DNA of 64,000 bases, taken from assembly GCA_023957375.1 (NCBI GenBank), contig JAMLHB010000003.1, positions 587,342 through 651,341 on the forward strand, read 5' to 3'. Numbering within the stretch: the stretch's first letter is position 1; each line of letters opens with the position of its first letter. The translations under genes and the position numbers were made by a program. The notes below the pieces were generated by a model that saw nothing but the letters and a program-made list of their open reading frames with translations, was not told the origin of the DNA and did not search any database. The stretch is from Flavobacteriales bacterium. GTDB taxonomy: Bacteria; Bacteroidota; Bacteroidia; Flavobacteriales_F; PHOS-HE28. This document shows, piece by piece, positions 7,578-16,427 of the stretch.

Positions 7578-8852
7578 TCAGCGGCTGCGCTCCCGCCAAG
7601 CGCGCTCCAACATTTCGCGGTGCTCCGGTGCAGCTATGGCGATCAGTGCTTGGGCGCGCTGCTCCAGGTTGCGGCCGTACAGATAGGCTACGCCGTGCTC
7701 GGTAGCCACGTAGTGCATGTGTGCGCGGGTGGTCACCACACCGGCACCTTGCCGCAGAAAAGGCACGATCTTGCTCTGCCCTTTGCCCGTGGTGCTGCAC
7801 ATGGCAATGATCGGCTTGCCACCCTCGCTCAGCGCGGCACCGCGCATGAAATCCATCTGCCCGCCGACACCGCTGTACTGGTAGGTGCCGATGCTGTCCG
7901 CGCACACCTGCCCGGTAAGGTCCACCTCGATGGCGCTGTTCACGGCCACCACCTCGGGGTTTTCGCGGATCACCTTAGTGTCGTTCACGTACTGCACGTC
8001 AAGGAAGGCGAACGACGGATTGTCGTCCACCAGGTCGTACAGCCTGCGGGTACCGAAGGCGAACGCGGTGACAATGCGGCCCCGGTGTTTCTTCTTGCGC
8101 GCATTGGTGATCACCCCGCGTTCCACCAGGTCGATGATGCCGTTGCTGCACATCTCCGTGTGGATGCCCAGGTCCTTGTGGCCGCCCAAGGCGCCTAGGA
8201 TCGCATCCGGAATGGCGCCGATGCCCATTTGCAGCGTGGCGCCGTCGTCGATCAGGCCGCTCACGTGGCGGGCCACAGCCTGCTCGGCAGGGCCGATGGA
8301 GGCGGCGTAATCCACTTCGGGCAGGGCATCATCCACGTGCACCATGGCGGCGAAGCGGCTGGCATGCACCTGCCCGTCGCCCAGGGTGCGCGGCATGTTC
8401 GGGTTCACCTGGGCGATCACTGTGCGCGCATTGCGCACCGCACTGCGCGCCACGTCCACACTGAGGCCCAACGAGCAGAAGCCGTGTTTGTCGGGCGGCG
8501 ACACATGCACCAAGGCCACGTCGATCGGCAGGATGCCCCGATCGAACAGCCGCGGGATCTCGCTCAGGAACACCGGCACATAATCACCATGCGGCCCGGC
8601 CACCGTGCTGCGCATGTTGGCGGACACGAACAAGGCGTTCAGAAAGAACGATCGCTGCACTTCAGGCCGTTCGAAGCCCAGCGCGCCGAAGGTGCTGATG
8701 GCGGTGAGCTCCACATCGTGCAGCTCCGCATGCCGGTCGAGCAAGGCATGCACCAAGCGCACCGGAGTGGCGGCGCTCCCCTGCATGAACACACGGTCGC
8801 CGCTGTTCACCGAACGTACCGCTTCCCCCGCCGTCATCCAAGGCAATTTCAT
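7578..8852 (-). CDS. acetyl-CoA hydrolase / 4-hydroxybutyrate CoA-transferase family protein
   Basis: A 424-residue class I CoA-transferase-fold protein. The N-terminal half has GDRVFMQGSAATP near the start and LQMGIGAIPDAILGAL in the middle. The C-terminal acetyl-CoA hydrolase/transferase domain is recognisable from GVGGQMDFMRGA, TTGKGQSKIVP and VATEHGVAYLYG. Members move CoA between acetyl-CoA and short carboxylic acids (acetate, succinate, butyrate, 4-hydroxybutyrate) or hydrolyse acetyl-CoA, in the cytoplasm. The sequence does not settle which. It is transcribed alone, and the upstream neighbour is a tiny ORF on the same strand. Confidence 0.9.
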   Translation of the reverse strand: MKLPWMTAGEAVRSVNSGDRVFMQGSAATPVRLVHALLDRHAELHDVELTAISTFGALGFERPEVQRSFFLNALFVSANMRSTVAGPHGDYVPVFLSEIPRLFDRGILPIDVALVHVSPPDKHGFCSLGLSVDVARSAVRNARTVIAQVNPNMPRTLGDGQVHASRFAAMVHVDDALPEVDYAASIGPAEQAVARHVSGLIDDGATLQMGIGAIPDAILGALGGHKDLGIHTEMCSNGIIDLVERGVITNARKKKHRGRIVTAFAFGTRRLYDLVDDNPSFAFLDVQYVNDTKVIRENPEVVAVNSAIEVDLTGQVCADSIGTYQYSGVGGQMDFMRGAALSEGGKPIIAMCSTTGKGQSKIVPFLRQGAGVVTTRAHMHYVATEHGVAYLYGRNLEQRAQALIAIAAPEHREMLERAWRERSR

Positions 8853-8918
8853 GCCTCAAATGTCCTTATGGCAAGCCAACGGCACCATGATAAAACGCAG
8901 GTGGCTCGGCCCCTCGTT

Positions 8919-9107
8919 CTAATCCTGCTTCGCCGCGTTGCCCGGGTTGTCTTCGGCAGGCTGCGGGTCACCACCGGGATCTTCTTCATCCTGCCGGAGC
9001 ACCTCATGCAAGGAACCGGGCGGCAGCGTAGGTGAAAACGGGTCGGGGCTTTCATTGCCTAACAGGCGCGGCTTGGGGTCAGGCTCCGGTTTGTGTTTGC
9101 TGTCCAT
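8919..9107 (-). CDS. small proline- and acid-rich protein of unknown function
   Basis: A 62-residue ORF starting MDSKHKPEPDPKPRLLG and ending NPGNAAKQD. It is hydrophilic, with many Pro, Asp and Glu, no cysteine and no membrane segment, so probably disordered. The composition reads like a true small Bacteroidota protein rather than a shadow frame, and no larger frame competes. It lies 66 bases upstream of the CoA-transferase on the same strand. I recognise no family. Confidence 0.45.
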   Translation of the reverse strand: MDSKHKPEPDPKPRLLGNESPDPFSPTLPPGSLHEVLRQDEEDPGGDPQPAEDNPGNAAKQD

Positions 9108-9495
9108 GGTTCATTCCTTTTGTTCTGTACAAGGTACGCACGAAAACCCGTGCCAGCGTCCTTTGGCGCCATGCCACACGTGATCCTCCGCACGATCGGA
9201 CCACTCCCCTCCTCCTTTCCCTCCCCCAGGGCTATCGGGTCTTCCTCTCGCTGTGAACAAGGGAACACCGGCTGCGACGCCCTTTGGGGTCGAGATCCAC
9301 AGTAGCCTATCTCAATATGCTGTGACCCCGTTGGGGTCAGGACCACAGACCGACCGCGAAGCGGTCACAGCATGTTGCCAGGATTCATCAAAGTCCAGCA
9401 CGACCCCGAAGGGCGTCGCAGCCGGTGTCAGGCCCGGCGCGGCTTGAAGACCCGATAGCCCTGTTCCCTCCCCCTCTCCCCTGCCTTCTCCCCGA
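9108..9495. other. non-coding interval between divergent genes
   Basis: About 390 bases without a credible gene between the small minus-strand ORF and the DAHP synthase gene. It is dominated by the nested inverted repeat at 9228-9462. The rest is pyrimidine-rich with no clear signals except the -7-like box next to the DAHP synthase start. Confidence 0.6.
9228..9462. repeat. three-level nested inverted repeat
   Basis: The outer arms AGGGCTATCGGGTCTT (9228-9243) and AAGACCCGATAGCCCT (9447-9462) are perfect 16-bp complements. The middle arms at 9268-9292 and 9401-9425 match in 24 of 25 positions (GGCTGCGACGCCC/GGGCGTCGCAGCC core). The inner arms ATGCTGTGACC (9317-9327) and GGTCACAGCAT (9363-9373) are perfect. 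Transcribed RNA could fold into one long branched stem ending just before the DAHP synthase gene. Confidence 0.85.
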
Positions 9496-9503
9496 TACCT
9501 TTG
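9496..9503 (+). promoter_or_regulatory. -7-like promoter box of the DAHP synthase gene
   Basis: TACCTTTG fits the Bacteroidota -7 consensus TAnnTTTG exactly and ends six bases before the ATG at 9510, implying a very short leader. No good -33 TTTG was found at the usual spacing. Confidence 0.45.
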
Positions 9504-9509
9504 CGCCCC

Positions 9510-10661
9510 ATGGCCGCCCGCATTCATCCTATCCCATTTGCCCAGTGGGACCTTGGGCTGGACCGGACGCTGTTGATCGCCGGCCCGTGCAGCGCGGAAA
9601 GCCATGGGCAGGTGCTGGCAACGGCGGAAGGCATCGCCCGGAACGCTCCGCAGGTGAAGGTGTTCCGCGCGGGTGTGTGGAAACCGCGCACCCGGCCCGG
9701 CGGATTTGAAGGCATCGGTGAACAGGCATTGCCGTGGCTGGCCGAGGTGAAGGAGCGGTATGGCTTGCTGACCATCACCGAGGTGGCCACGCCCCAACAT
9801 GTGGAAGCAGCGCTCAGGGGCGGCGTGGACATGCTGTGGGTCGGCGCCCGCACCACGCCCAATCCATTCAGTGTACAAGCCATTGCCGATGCGCTCGCGG
9901 GCGTGGACATTCCCGTGTTCGTGAAAAACCCCGTGAACCCCGATCTGCAACTGTGGACCGGTGCACTGGAACGGCTCTTTAATGCCGGCCTCACCCGCGT
10001 GGCGGCCATCCATCGCGGCTTCCACTGGTTCGGGCGGTCGCCCTACCGCAACCATCCCATGTGGGAACTTCCGGTACGCCTGAAGGCCGCCTTCCCCGAA
10101 TTGGAAATGATCGGCGACCCCAGCCACATCGCAGGCGAGCGATCCCTGCTGCAGGGCATTGCCCAGCAAGCGCTGGACCTCAACTTCAGCGGCCTGATGA
10201 TCGAGGCGCACCACTCCCCGGCCGAGGCCAAAAGCGATGCCGCCCAGCAACTGGACCCCGCCGCGCTGGCACTGCTGCTCAATGGGCTCTCTTTCCGGAG
10301 ATCCTCGGCCGATGGCCCCCTGCGCGACGAGTTGCAGGAGCATCGCGACCTGATCGACCGCCTGGACGAGGAGATCCTGCAAAAGATGGCCGCCCGCATG
10401 GAGATCTCCGGGCGCATCGGCGCCTTCAAGCAAGCCCACAACATCGCCATCCTTCAGCCCGCGCGTTGGCGGCGCATCATGCAGGCCCAACATGCCTTGG
10501 CCAAGGAGTTGGGCCTCTCACCAAGCTTCGTACAGGCGCTCATGGACGCCGTGCACGACGAAAGCATCCGCAAGCAAACAGACGTATGGGAGCAAGCCGA
10601 CCGGAAGGCGAACGGCCAAGTGTCGAAAAAAACGGGCTCGGCCAGTAAACGCAGGTCGTGA
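9510..10661 (+). CDS. aroF: bifunctional DAHP synthase / chorismate mutase
   Basis: A 383-residue fusion for aromatic amino acid synthesis. Residues 1-260 are a type I-beta 3-deoxy-7-phosphoheptulonate synthase, condensing phosphoenolpyruvate with erythrose 4-phosphate; hallmarks are IAGPCSAES at about 23-31, FRAGVWKPRTRPGGFEG, WVGARTTPNPF, VKNPVNPD, HRGF and MIEAHHSP. Residues about 271-355 are an AroQ-type chorismate mutase (LRDELQEHRDLIDRLDEEIL, then ISGRIGAFK), which makes prephenate. The catalytic-then-mutase order is a known Bacteroidota arrangement, and the mutase domain often mediates feedback control. The last 25 residues are a Lys/Ser-rich tail. I used the ATG at 9510, directly after a -7-like box. 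Confidence 0.95.
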   Translation: MAARIHPIPFAQWDLGLDRTLLIAGPCSAESHGQVLATAEGIARNAPQVKVFRAGVWKPRTRPGGFEGIGEQALPWLAEVKERYGLLTITEVATPQHVEAALRGGVDMLWVGARTTPNPFSVQAIADALAGVDIPVFVKNPVNPDLQLWTGALERLFNAGLTRVAAIHRGFHWFGRSPYRNHPMWELPVRLKAAFPELEMIGDPSHIAGERSLLQGIAQQALDLNFSGLMIEAHHSPAEAKSDAAQQLDPAALALLLNGLSFRRSSADGPLRDELQEHRDLIDRLDEEILQKMAARMEISGRIGAFKQAHNIAILQPARWRRIMQAQHALAKELGLSPSFVQALMDAVHDESIRKQTDVWEQADRKANGQVSKKTGSASKRRS

Positions 10662-10715
10662 AGACACCTAACTTGCACCTTCCGCAAACCCCGTCCGCAA
10701 CACCACTGCAGCAAC

Positions 10716-13520
10716 ATGGTCAAACACTACCTCATCGGCTTGGCAACCCTGATCGGGGCGGCCCGTGCCGCCGCACAACCCGCCTTCACCAACAGCACCC
10801 CGTTGCTGGGCCATGCCGCCAACAGCGGCGGCTGCATGGCCATTACCGACATGGACGGCGACGGATTGGACGACGTGGTGCAATTGCACAACAGCAAAAG
10901 CGTGTACGTGCTCTACCAGGAAGAAGACGGAAGCTTCACCACGGTGGGCTACGGAAACGTGTCCAACAGCAACCAGTGGGGCTGGGCCATTGCGGACTTT
11001 GCACATGACGGCCACAAAGACATCGTCAGTGGCGGCAACGGGGACGGCACCCACTTGGTGAATATCACCTCGCGCGGCGTGTATACCACCACCAACCTGG
11101 GCGGGCCGAACGTCTACCAGCAGAACATGAGCGTGGCGGACATCAACAACGACAGCTATGTGGATGTCTTTGCCTGCAACGATGTGGGGGCGCCCAACCT
11201 GTGGTTGACCGATGCCTCCGGCATGCCCCAGATCAACAACAGCTACATCAACTGGGCCACCAACCCGGCCAGTGACATGAGCGGCAACTACGGCAGCTGC
11301 TTCACCGACTTCGACAACGACGGCGACCTGGACCTGCACATCGCCAAATGCCGCCAAGGCGTGAACAACTCCAGTGATCCGCGCCGATGGAACCGCCTGT
11401 TCGTCAATGACGGGAACAACCAGTACACCGACCTGGCGGACCAATACGGCGTGCAGGACCGCGAGCAAACTTGGGCCACGGATTTCGGCGACTTCGACAA
11501 CGACGGCGACATGGACATGGTGAGCGTTGAGCACAGCACTTCCACCCAACTGTTCCTGAACGACGGCACGGGGCACTTCACCAACGCCACGGTCGGCAGC
11601 GGCCTGGAATCGCCCAGCTTCCCGTTGCAGTGCCTGTTCCGAGACCTGGACAACGACGGATTCCTGGACGTTCTGATCGCCGGTGGAAGCGAGCACTACT
11701 ACAAGGGCCACGGCGACGGCACGTTCACCCGGATCACCGGCCTGTTCCCATACAGCAAAGCCATGCACAGCTTTGCCTTTGGCGACTTGAACCGGGACGG
11801 TTTCGAGGACGTGTACGCCAACTATGGCAACTCCTACGTGGACCCCAGCGCAAGCAACCCGGACATCCTGTGGCTCAACACGCCCAACAGCAACCACTTC
11901 TTCCGGGTGCGCCTGGTGGGCACCACGAGCAACCCGGACGCCATCGGTGCCCGCGTCACCATCAATGGCCCATGGGGTACGCAGATCCGCGAAGTACGCT
12001 CGGGTGAGAGCTACGGATTGGTGAACTCCTTCATCATGCACTTCGGCCTCGGGGCGGAAACCGCCGTGCCCACCATGACCGTGCGCTGGCCCAGCGGGCT
12101 CGAGGAGACTTTCACGGACCTGCACGCCGACCAAACCATCACCGTGGTGGAAGGCACCTGCATTTCCCCCAACATGGCCATCACGGCAACACCCGCCACC
12201 TTGTGCCAGGAAGGCGACGAAGCAACGCTCACCGCCTCCCCCGCCGGCACCTACACCTGGAGCAATGGCACCACTGCCGGGCAGATCTCCGTGACCAGCC
12301 CCGGCAATTACTACCTGATCGCGGGCACCGGCAACTGCACCACGCAGGCCAACAAGTATGTGTGGCTGGCCCCGGACGAAACCCCAACGGTATCCGTGTC
12401 GGGGGAAACCACCATTTGCCCGTTGGACCAAGTGGTGCTCACCGCCAGCGCCGCGAGCAGCTACTCCTGGTCCAATGGAGGTACGGGGCAAAGCATCGCC
12501 GTCAACACCCCGGGCAGCTACACGGTGACCGTGCAGGGCGCCTGTGCCGAATTCACCTCGGACCCCGTGCAGGTGGCCGTGCTTGACGCCCCTGCGGCAC
12601 CTGTGGCCGACAATGTCAACATCCCGGTTCCGGGCACTGCCCTGCTGACGGCCGCTGGCGACAGCATCCTGTGGTATGACGACGAAGAAACTACCGTACC
12701 GATAGGTGCTGGCAGCCCATGGACCTCCCCCTACTTGGATGCAACCACCACCTTCTGGTGCGCCGACATGGGCCTGAACGGCGGGGATGTTCAATACGGC
12801 GGCAGGACGGATAATTCCAGCTCGGGAGCATATCACAGCAACGCCTCGTACTACCTGCTGTTCAACACCAGCGGGGATATGATCCTCAAAAGCGTGAAGG
12901 TATACGCCAACGGTGCGGGCAGCCGCACCATCGCCCTGGTGGATGCTTCCGGTGGTGCCACCATTGCGGAAGGCTCCTTCGACACGCCCGATGGTGAAAG
13001 CCGAATTCAGCTGGATTGGGCCGTTCCGGCCAATGGCTCATACGGCCTGCGGATCGCTTCGGGCAACCCCCAGCTGTGGCGCGATGGCCCCGGAAGTGGC
13101 ACCTCCTTCCCCTATGACCTGGGCGGCATGGGCTCCATCACCGGCACCAATGCCAGCTCCTCGCAGTACTACTACTTCTTCTACGATTGGGAGGTGGCGG
13201 AACCAGCCACGTGGTGTGAAGGACCCCGCACCCCGGTGGAAGCTCAGGTCGGACCCACCACGGGGATCGCTTCCACGGACGCTGGCCCGGTGCTTCGCCT
13301 TCACCCTAATCCGGCCCAGGACCTGGTATCCCTTACGGGTGCACTTCCCCAAGGGGCCACTGTTGCGGAATTCATTGATGTGGCCGGCCGCGTTTGCCTG
13401 AAGGCCGATCTGCTCAACGCCGGAAGCCCGATCCAGGTGGCCACCTTGGCGCCGGGGGCATACACCGTGCGCGTGCAAGGCGATCATGCCGTGGCCAATG
13501 CCACCTTTGTGAAGCAGTGA
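10716..13520 (+). CDS. T9SS-exported FG-GAP/VCBS repeat protein with ASPIC/UnbV domain
   Basis: A 934-residue secreted protein. A signal peptide (MVKHYLIGLATLIGAARAAAQ) is followed by repeated DxDxDG calcium-loop segments (ITDMDGDGLDDVV, FTDFDNDGDLD, FGDFDNDGDMD, FRDLDNDGFLD) typical of FG-GAP/VCBS beta-propellers. An ASPIC/UnbV domain covers about residues 398-480 (RVRLVGTTSNPDAIGARV, then VRWPSGLEETF). Two Ig-like segments with ATLCQEGDEATLTA and TTICPLDQVVLTA follow. The C-terminus (LRLHPNPAQDLVSL, about 859-934) is a type A T9SS sorting domain, so the product is probably attached to the cell surface or released. Function beyond adhesion or carbohydrate binding cannot be stated. A rho-independent terminator follows at 13541. 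Confidence 0.92.
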   Translation: MVKHYLIGLATLIGAARAAAQPAFTNSTPLLGHAANSGGCMAITDMDGDGLDDVVQLHNSKSVYVLYQEEDGSFTTVGYGNVSNSNQWGWAIADFAHDGHKDIVSGGNGDGTHLVNITSRGVYTTTNLGGPNVYQQNMSVADINNDSYVDVFACNDVGAPNLWLTDASGMPQINNSYINWATNPASDMSGNYGSCFTDFDNDGDLDLHIAKCRQGVNNSSDPRRWNRLFVNDGNNQYTDLADQYGVQDREQTWATDFGDFDNDGDMDMVSVEHSTSTQLFLNDGTGHFTNATVGSGLESPSFPLQCLFRDLDNDGFLDVLIAGGSEHYYKGHGDGTFTRITGLFPYSKAMHSFAFGDLNRDGFEDVYANYGNSYVDPSASNPDILWLNTPNSNHFFRVRLVGTTSNPDAIGARVTINGPWGTQIREVRSGESYGLVNSFIMHFGLGAETAVPTMTVRWPSGLEETFTDLHADQTITVVEGTCISPNMAITATPATLCQEGDEATLTASPAGTYTWSNGTTAGQISVTSPGNYYLIAGTGNCTTQANKYVWLAPDETPTVSVSGETTICPLDQVVLTASAASSYSWSNGGTGQSIAVNTPGSYTVTVQGACAEFTSDPVQVAVLDAPAAPVADNVNIPVPGTALLTAAGDSILWYDDEETTVPIGAGSPWTSPYLDATTTFWCADMGLNGGDVQYGGRTDNSSSGAYHSNASYYLLFNTSGDMILKSVKVYANGAGSRTIALVDASGGATIAEGSFDTPDGESRIQLDWAVPANGSYGLRIASGNPQLWRDGPGSGTSFPYDLGGMGSITGTNASSSQYYYFFYDWEVAEPATWCEGPRTPVEAQVGPTTGIASTDAGPVLRLHPNPAQDLVSLTGALPQGATVAEFIDVAGRVCLKADLLNAGSPIQVATLAPGAYTVRVQGDHAVANATFVKQ

Positions 13521-13540
13521 CCATCCCGTACCCACCGTTC

Positions 13541-13574
13541 AAAGGCCCCGGCACGTCCGGGGCCTTTGCTTTTT
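13541..13574 (+). terminator. rho-independent terminator after the FG-GAP gene
   Basis: AAAGGCCCCGG (13541-13551), loop CACGT, CCGGGGCCTTT (13557-13567), then GCTTTTTG. It is a perfect 11-bp stem with a T-run 21 bases after the stop. Confidence 0.88.
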
Positions 13575-13614
13575 GTCAGCCAGGGCTTCGGGCCGTTGTA
13601 TTTTCTTTGGAGGC

Positions 13615-14280
13615 ATGAACACGCCGGTGCAACCCTTGTCCGATAGGCTTCTAGTGGTCGGCACAGGTGCCATCGGCAATGCCCTGCTGCCCCGCATTGT
13701 GCGCTGGCCTTGGCAGGGCATCACCCTGATGGACGGCGACCGCGTGGAGGAAAGAAACCTGGAGCGCCAGGAGCTCTTCGCGCCGGTGGACATCGGAAAA
13801 CCGAAAGTGGAAGTGGCGGCGGCCTGGTTGCGCAACGCGCCCATTGCCCTGAGCGTGGCCACCCGCTTCGAATTCCTCGATGCCGCCAATGCCGAAGCCG
13901 TCATTGCCATGCACGACGTGGTGGCCGACTGCACCGATGATGCCCATGTGAAGTTGCTGCTGGACCGTACCTGCGCCGACTACGGCGTGGCGCTCGTAAG
14001 CGGATCGGTGCATGGCGCACAGGCACAGGTGGTGGTGCTGCATGCATCGGGCAAGGGAGAAACGATCGGCCGCAAGGACCTCTTCCGCGGCAGGCTGGGC
14101 ATGGAGCAGGACGGCTGCGATATGCGCAACGTGCCCTTGGCCACCATCGAGGAAACGGGGCGCCGCATGGCCCAGTTGCTGCGTGCGCTCCTCCATGGCG
14201 AAGCCATGCGCAACGGGGGCATCGACCTTTTCGACGGCAAGAAATGGACCGCCATTGAACCGCCTGGCAACCTGAATTGA
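13615..14280 (+). CDS. ThiF/MoeB-family adenylyltransferase (E1-like)
   Basis: A 221-residue E1-like enzyme that should adenylate the C-terminal Gly-Gly of a ubiquitin-like sulfur carrier; in this cluster that is MoaD. Visible features are the nucleotide loop VGTGAIGNALL near residue 16, the MDGDRVEERNLERQELF stretch, IGKPKVE, and the metal-binding-type Asp in VADCTDDAHVK. It is shorter than E. coli MoeB and lacks the paired CxxC zinc motifs in the C-terminal region. I used the ATG at 13615, since the frame upstream contains the terminator. It is the first gene of the molybdenum-cofactor cluster; its stop is just ahead of the transporter start. ThiF in thiamine synthesis is an alternative, less likely from context. 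Confidence 0.8.
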   Translation: MNTPVQPLSDRLLVVGTGAIGNALLPRIVRWPWQGITLMDGDRVEERNLERQELFAPVDIGKPKVEVAAAWLRNAPIALSVATRFEFLDAANAEAVIAMHDVVADCTDDAHVKLLLDRTCADYGVALVSGSVHGAQAQVVVLHASGKGETIGRKDLFRGRLGMEQDGCDMRNVPLATIEETGRRMAQLLRALLHGEAMRNGGIDLFDGKKWTAIEPPGNLN

Positions 14281-14285
14281 ACACC

Positions 14286-15014
14286 ATGGACCCCTTGTTG
14301 CTCATCCTCCTCATCGCCTGCGTGGCCTTCGCCTACGCCATGGTGGGCCACGGCGGTGCCAGCGGCTACCTCGCCCTGATGGCCCTGGCGGGCATGAGCG
14401 TGGTGGTGATGCGCCCGTCCGCGCTGGTGCTCAACCTTTTCGTAAGCGCCATCTCCTTCACGCAGTACGCGCGCACTGGCCATTTCAAGTGGCGCACCTT
14501 TCTGCCCTTCGCCGTGCTGTCCGTGCCTGCCGCGTGGTTCGGCGCGCAGGTGGTGCTGGACCCGCTCATCTACAAACGCATCCTCGGGGTGTGCCTGCTC
14601 TTCGCCGTGGCCCGCATGTTCGGCCTGCTCGGCAAGGGCAGCGACACGCTCCGGCCCGTGCCCTTGTTGCTCGGCGCGCTGATCGGCGCGGTGCTGGGCT
14701 TCCTCTCGGGCATGATCGGCATCGGCGGCGGCGTGCTGCTCAGCCCCGTGCTGCTGCTGTGCAACTGGGCCGACATGAAGACCACCGCCGCCACCTCGGC
14801 GCTCTTCATTTTCGTCAACAGCGCCTCCGGCCTGGCTGGCGCCTTGGGCAATGGCGAAACGCTCAGCCCGCACATGATCCCCTGGATCGCGGCGGCCGTG
14901 GGCGGCGGCTTGCTGGGCGGCTGGATCGGCGCGGTGAAAATGAACAACCTGCGGGTGAAGCAGGCACTGGGCATCGTGCTACTGTTGGCCAGCGTGAAAC
15001 TGATGATGCCATGA
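14286..15014 (+). CDS. TSUP-family (TauE/SafE) membrane transporter
   Basis: A 242-residue multi-pass membrane protein with about seven to eight hydrophobic segments. It has the duplicated TSUP layout: an N-terminal half starting LLLILLIACVAFAYAMVGHGG and a C-terminal half with LGFLSGMIGIGGGVLLSPVLL, the glycine-rich signature of TauE/SafE proteins. Members export sulfite, sulfoacetate or related sulfur anions. It is translationally coupled to moeA, whose ATG overlaps this stop in ATGA. A role in sulfur handling or oxyanion uptake for cofactor synthesis is an inference from this coupling. I used the ATG at 14286 rather than the upstream TTG. Confidence 0.85.
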   Translation: MDPLLLILLIACVAFAYAMVGHGGASGYLALMALAGMSVVVMRPSALVLNLFVSAISFTQYARTGHFKWRTFLPFAVLSVPAAWFGAQVVLDPLIYKRILGVCLLFAVARMFGLLGKGSDTLRPVPLLLGALIGAVLGFLSGMIGIGGGVLLSPVLLLCNWADMKTTAATSALFIFVNSASGLAGALGNGETLSPHMIPWIAAAVGGGLLGGWIGAVKMNNLRVKQALGIVLLLASVKLMMP

Positions 15015-16183
15015 TCGGTGTGGAAGAAGCCAAACGGCGCATGATGGCCGCGGTGCGCGTGCTGCCTGCGGAAACGGTGCCGCTGGCGCGCGCCGTGGGC
15101 CGCTTTGTTGCCACGGATGTTACCGCCCCGTACGACCATCCGCTGTTCGACGTGAGCGCCATGGACGGCTATGCATTTGCATTTTCCGGAACAGTGCAGC
15201 AGTACACCGTGGTGGGCGAAGTGCCTGCGGGCGGCGTCTTTCCGCACGTGCTGGCACCGGGCGAGTGCGTGCGCATCTTCACCGGTGGCATGCTTCCCCA
15301 AGGCGCGGACACCGTGGTGATGCAGGAGCTGGTGCAGCGCACCGGCGACCGGATCGCCTACGCCGACGCCAAGCTGAAGCGCGGTGGCAACGTGCGGCAC
15401 ACGGGCGAACAGGTCCGCGCAGGTGATGTGGCGCTTCCGCAGGGCACCTTGATCGATGCGGCCACCATCGGGTTGCTGGCCTCGGTTGGCGTGCGCGAGG
15501 TAGCCATGGGCGCATTGCCGCGCGTGGCGGTGCTGGTGAGCGGCGGGGAGTTCATTGAGGGCGGTATGCCGCAACCCGGCAAAATTTTTGGCAGCAACGA
15601 CGTGATGCTGGCCGCTGCCTTGCACAGTGCAGGCATCGAGGCCACCATGCGCCACGTGGACGATGACCGCGACGCGCTCCGCAAGGCATGGACGGAGCTC
15701 GCCGCCACGCACGACGTGGTGCTCTCCACCGGCGGCGTTTCCGTGGGCGACTTCGATCTGATCCCCGCCGTGCTCAACGAATTGGGCGCGGACATCCGCT
15801 TCCACGGCGTACTGCAGAAACCGGGCAAGCCCCTGTTGTTCGGCCGGCTTGGTGATGCGGCGGTGTTCGGCCTGCCGGGCAACCCCCGCGCGGTGATGGT
15901 GCTCTTCCGCGAATACGTGTTGCCCTTCCTGCAAGCCGTGCAGGGCGCGGCGCAACCGTGGATGCGCAGCGCCCGCCTGCCCTTGATGGACCAAGCTTCG
16001 ATCAAGGGCGTGCGCGCCGAGTTCCGTGCGGCGCGTGTAGCCAATGCACAGGTACAGCTGCTTGCCGATGAAGGATCGCACATGCTGCGCTCCTTGGCGG
16101 AAGCCGATGCCATCGCCTATATTCCGGCGGATGTGCGCGAACTGAAGAAGGACCAACTGGTGGAAGTGCATTACCTCAGATGA
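15011..16183 (+). CDS. moeA: molybdopterin molybdenumtransferase MoeA
   Basis: A 390-residue MoeA/gephyrin-E homologue that inserts molybdate into adenylated molybdopterin. Hallmarks are the N-terminal VEEAKRRMM, LARAVGRFVATDV, the DVSAMDGYAF motif around residue 48, FTGGMLPQGADTVVMQE, the MPT-binding GKIFGSNDVML, STGGVSVGDFDLIP, and KPGKPLLFGRLGDAAVFGLPGNPRA. The start overlaps the transporter stop, indicating co-translation. The full-length, intact domain set argues for an active enzyme. It should work with the MogA-like domain encoded at 18675-19592. Confidence 0.95.
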   Translation: MIGVEEAKRRMMAAVRVLPAETVPLARAVGRFVATDVTAPYDHPLFDVSAMDGYAFAFSGTVQQYTVVGEVPAGGVFPHVLAPGECVRIFTGGMLPQGADTVVMQELVQRTGDRIAYADAKLKRGGNVRHTGEQVRAGDVALPQGTLIDAATIGLLASVGVREVAMGALPRVAVLVSGGEFIEGGMPQPGKIFGSNDVMLAAALHSAGIEATMRHVDDDRDALRKAWTELAATHDVVLSTGGVSVGDFDLIPAVLNELGADIRFHGVLQKPGKPLLFGRLGDAAVFGLPGNPRAVMVLFREYVLPFLQAVQGAAQPWMRSARLPLMDQASIKGVRAEFRAARVANAQVQLLADEGSHMLRSLAEADAIAYIPADVRELKKDQLVEVHYLR

Positions 16184-16241
16184 TGGGAGATCATTCAACC
16201 ATTCCCACAAAGCTTCCGCTGCGGTCTCCCTTATCTCTGCT

Positions 16242-16273
16242 CCCGCAGTGGTCTCCCGAAAGGGACCCTGCGG
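16242..16273. repeat. GC-hairpin repeat, copy 4
   Basis: CCCGCAGTGGTCTCCCGAAAGGGACCCTGCGG, an imperfect hairpin of the same family as 2252-2279, between moeA and mobA. Confidence 0.75.
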
Positions 16274-16322
16274 CTTCTACGCTCATTTCCACACTTCCGC
16301 AGCGGTCTCTCGCCCCCCATGC

Positions 16323-16355
16323 TCCCGCAGTGGTCTCCCGAAGGGGACCCTGCGG
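16323..16355. repeat. GC-hairpin repeat, copy 5
   Basis: CTCCCGCAGTGGTCTCCCGA then AGGGGACCCTGCGG. It is almost identical to copy 4, 80 bases downstream of it. Between the two are further half-sites (TTCCGCAGCGGTCTC). Confidence 0.75.
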
Positions 16356-16427
16356 CTTCCATTCCCTTCACCAAACTCCGGCAGCTGTCTCCCGCAGGCC
16401 TTGCGGCAACCACACCATGAACAGATA

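Noticed and set aside
14489-15010. Upstream extension of MoeA
   Set aside because: It overlaps the TSUP transporter in another frame and has Arg/Ala-rich shadow composition. The ATG at 15011 matches the MoeA N-terminus and overlaps the stop of the transporter.
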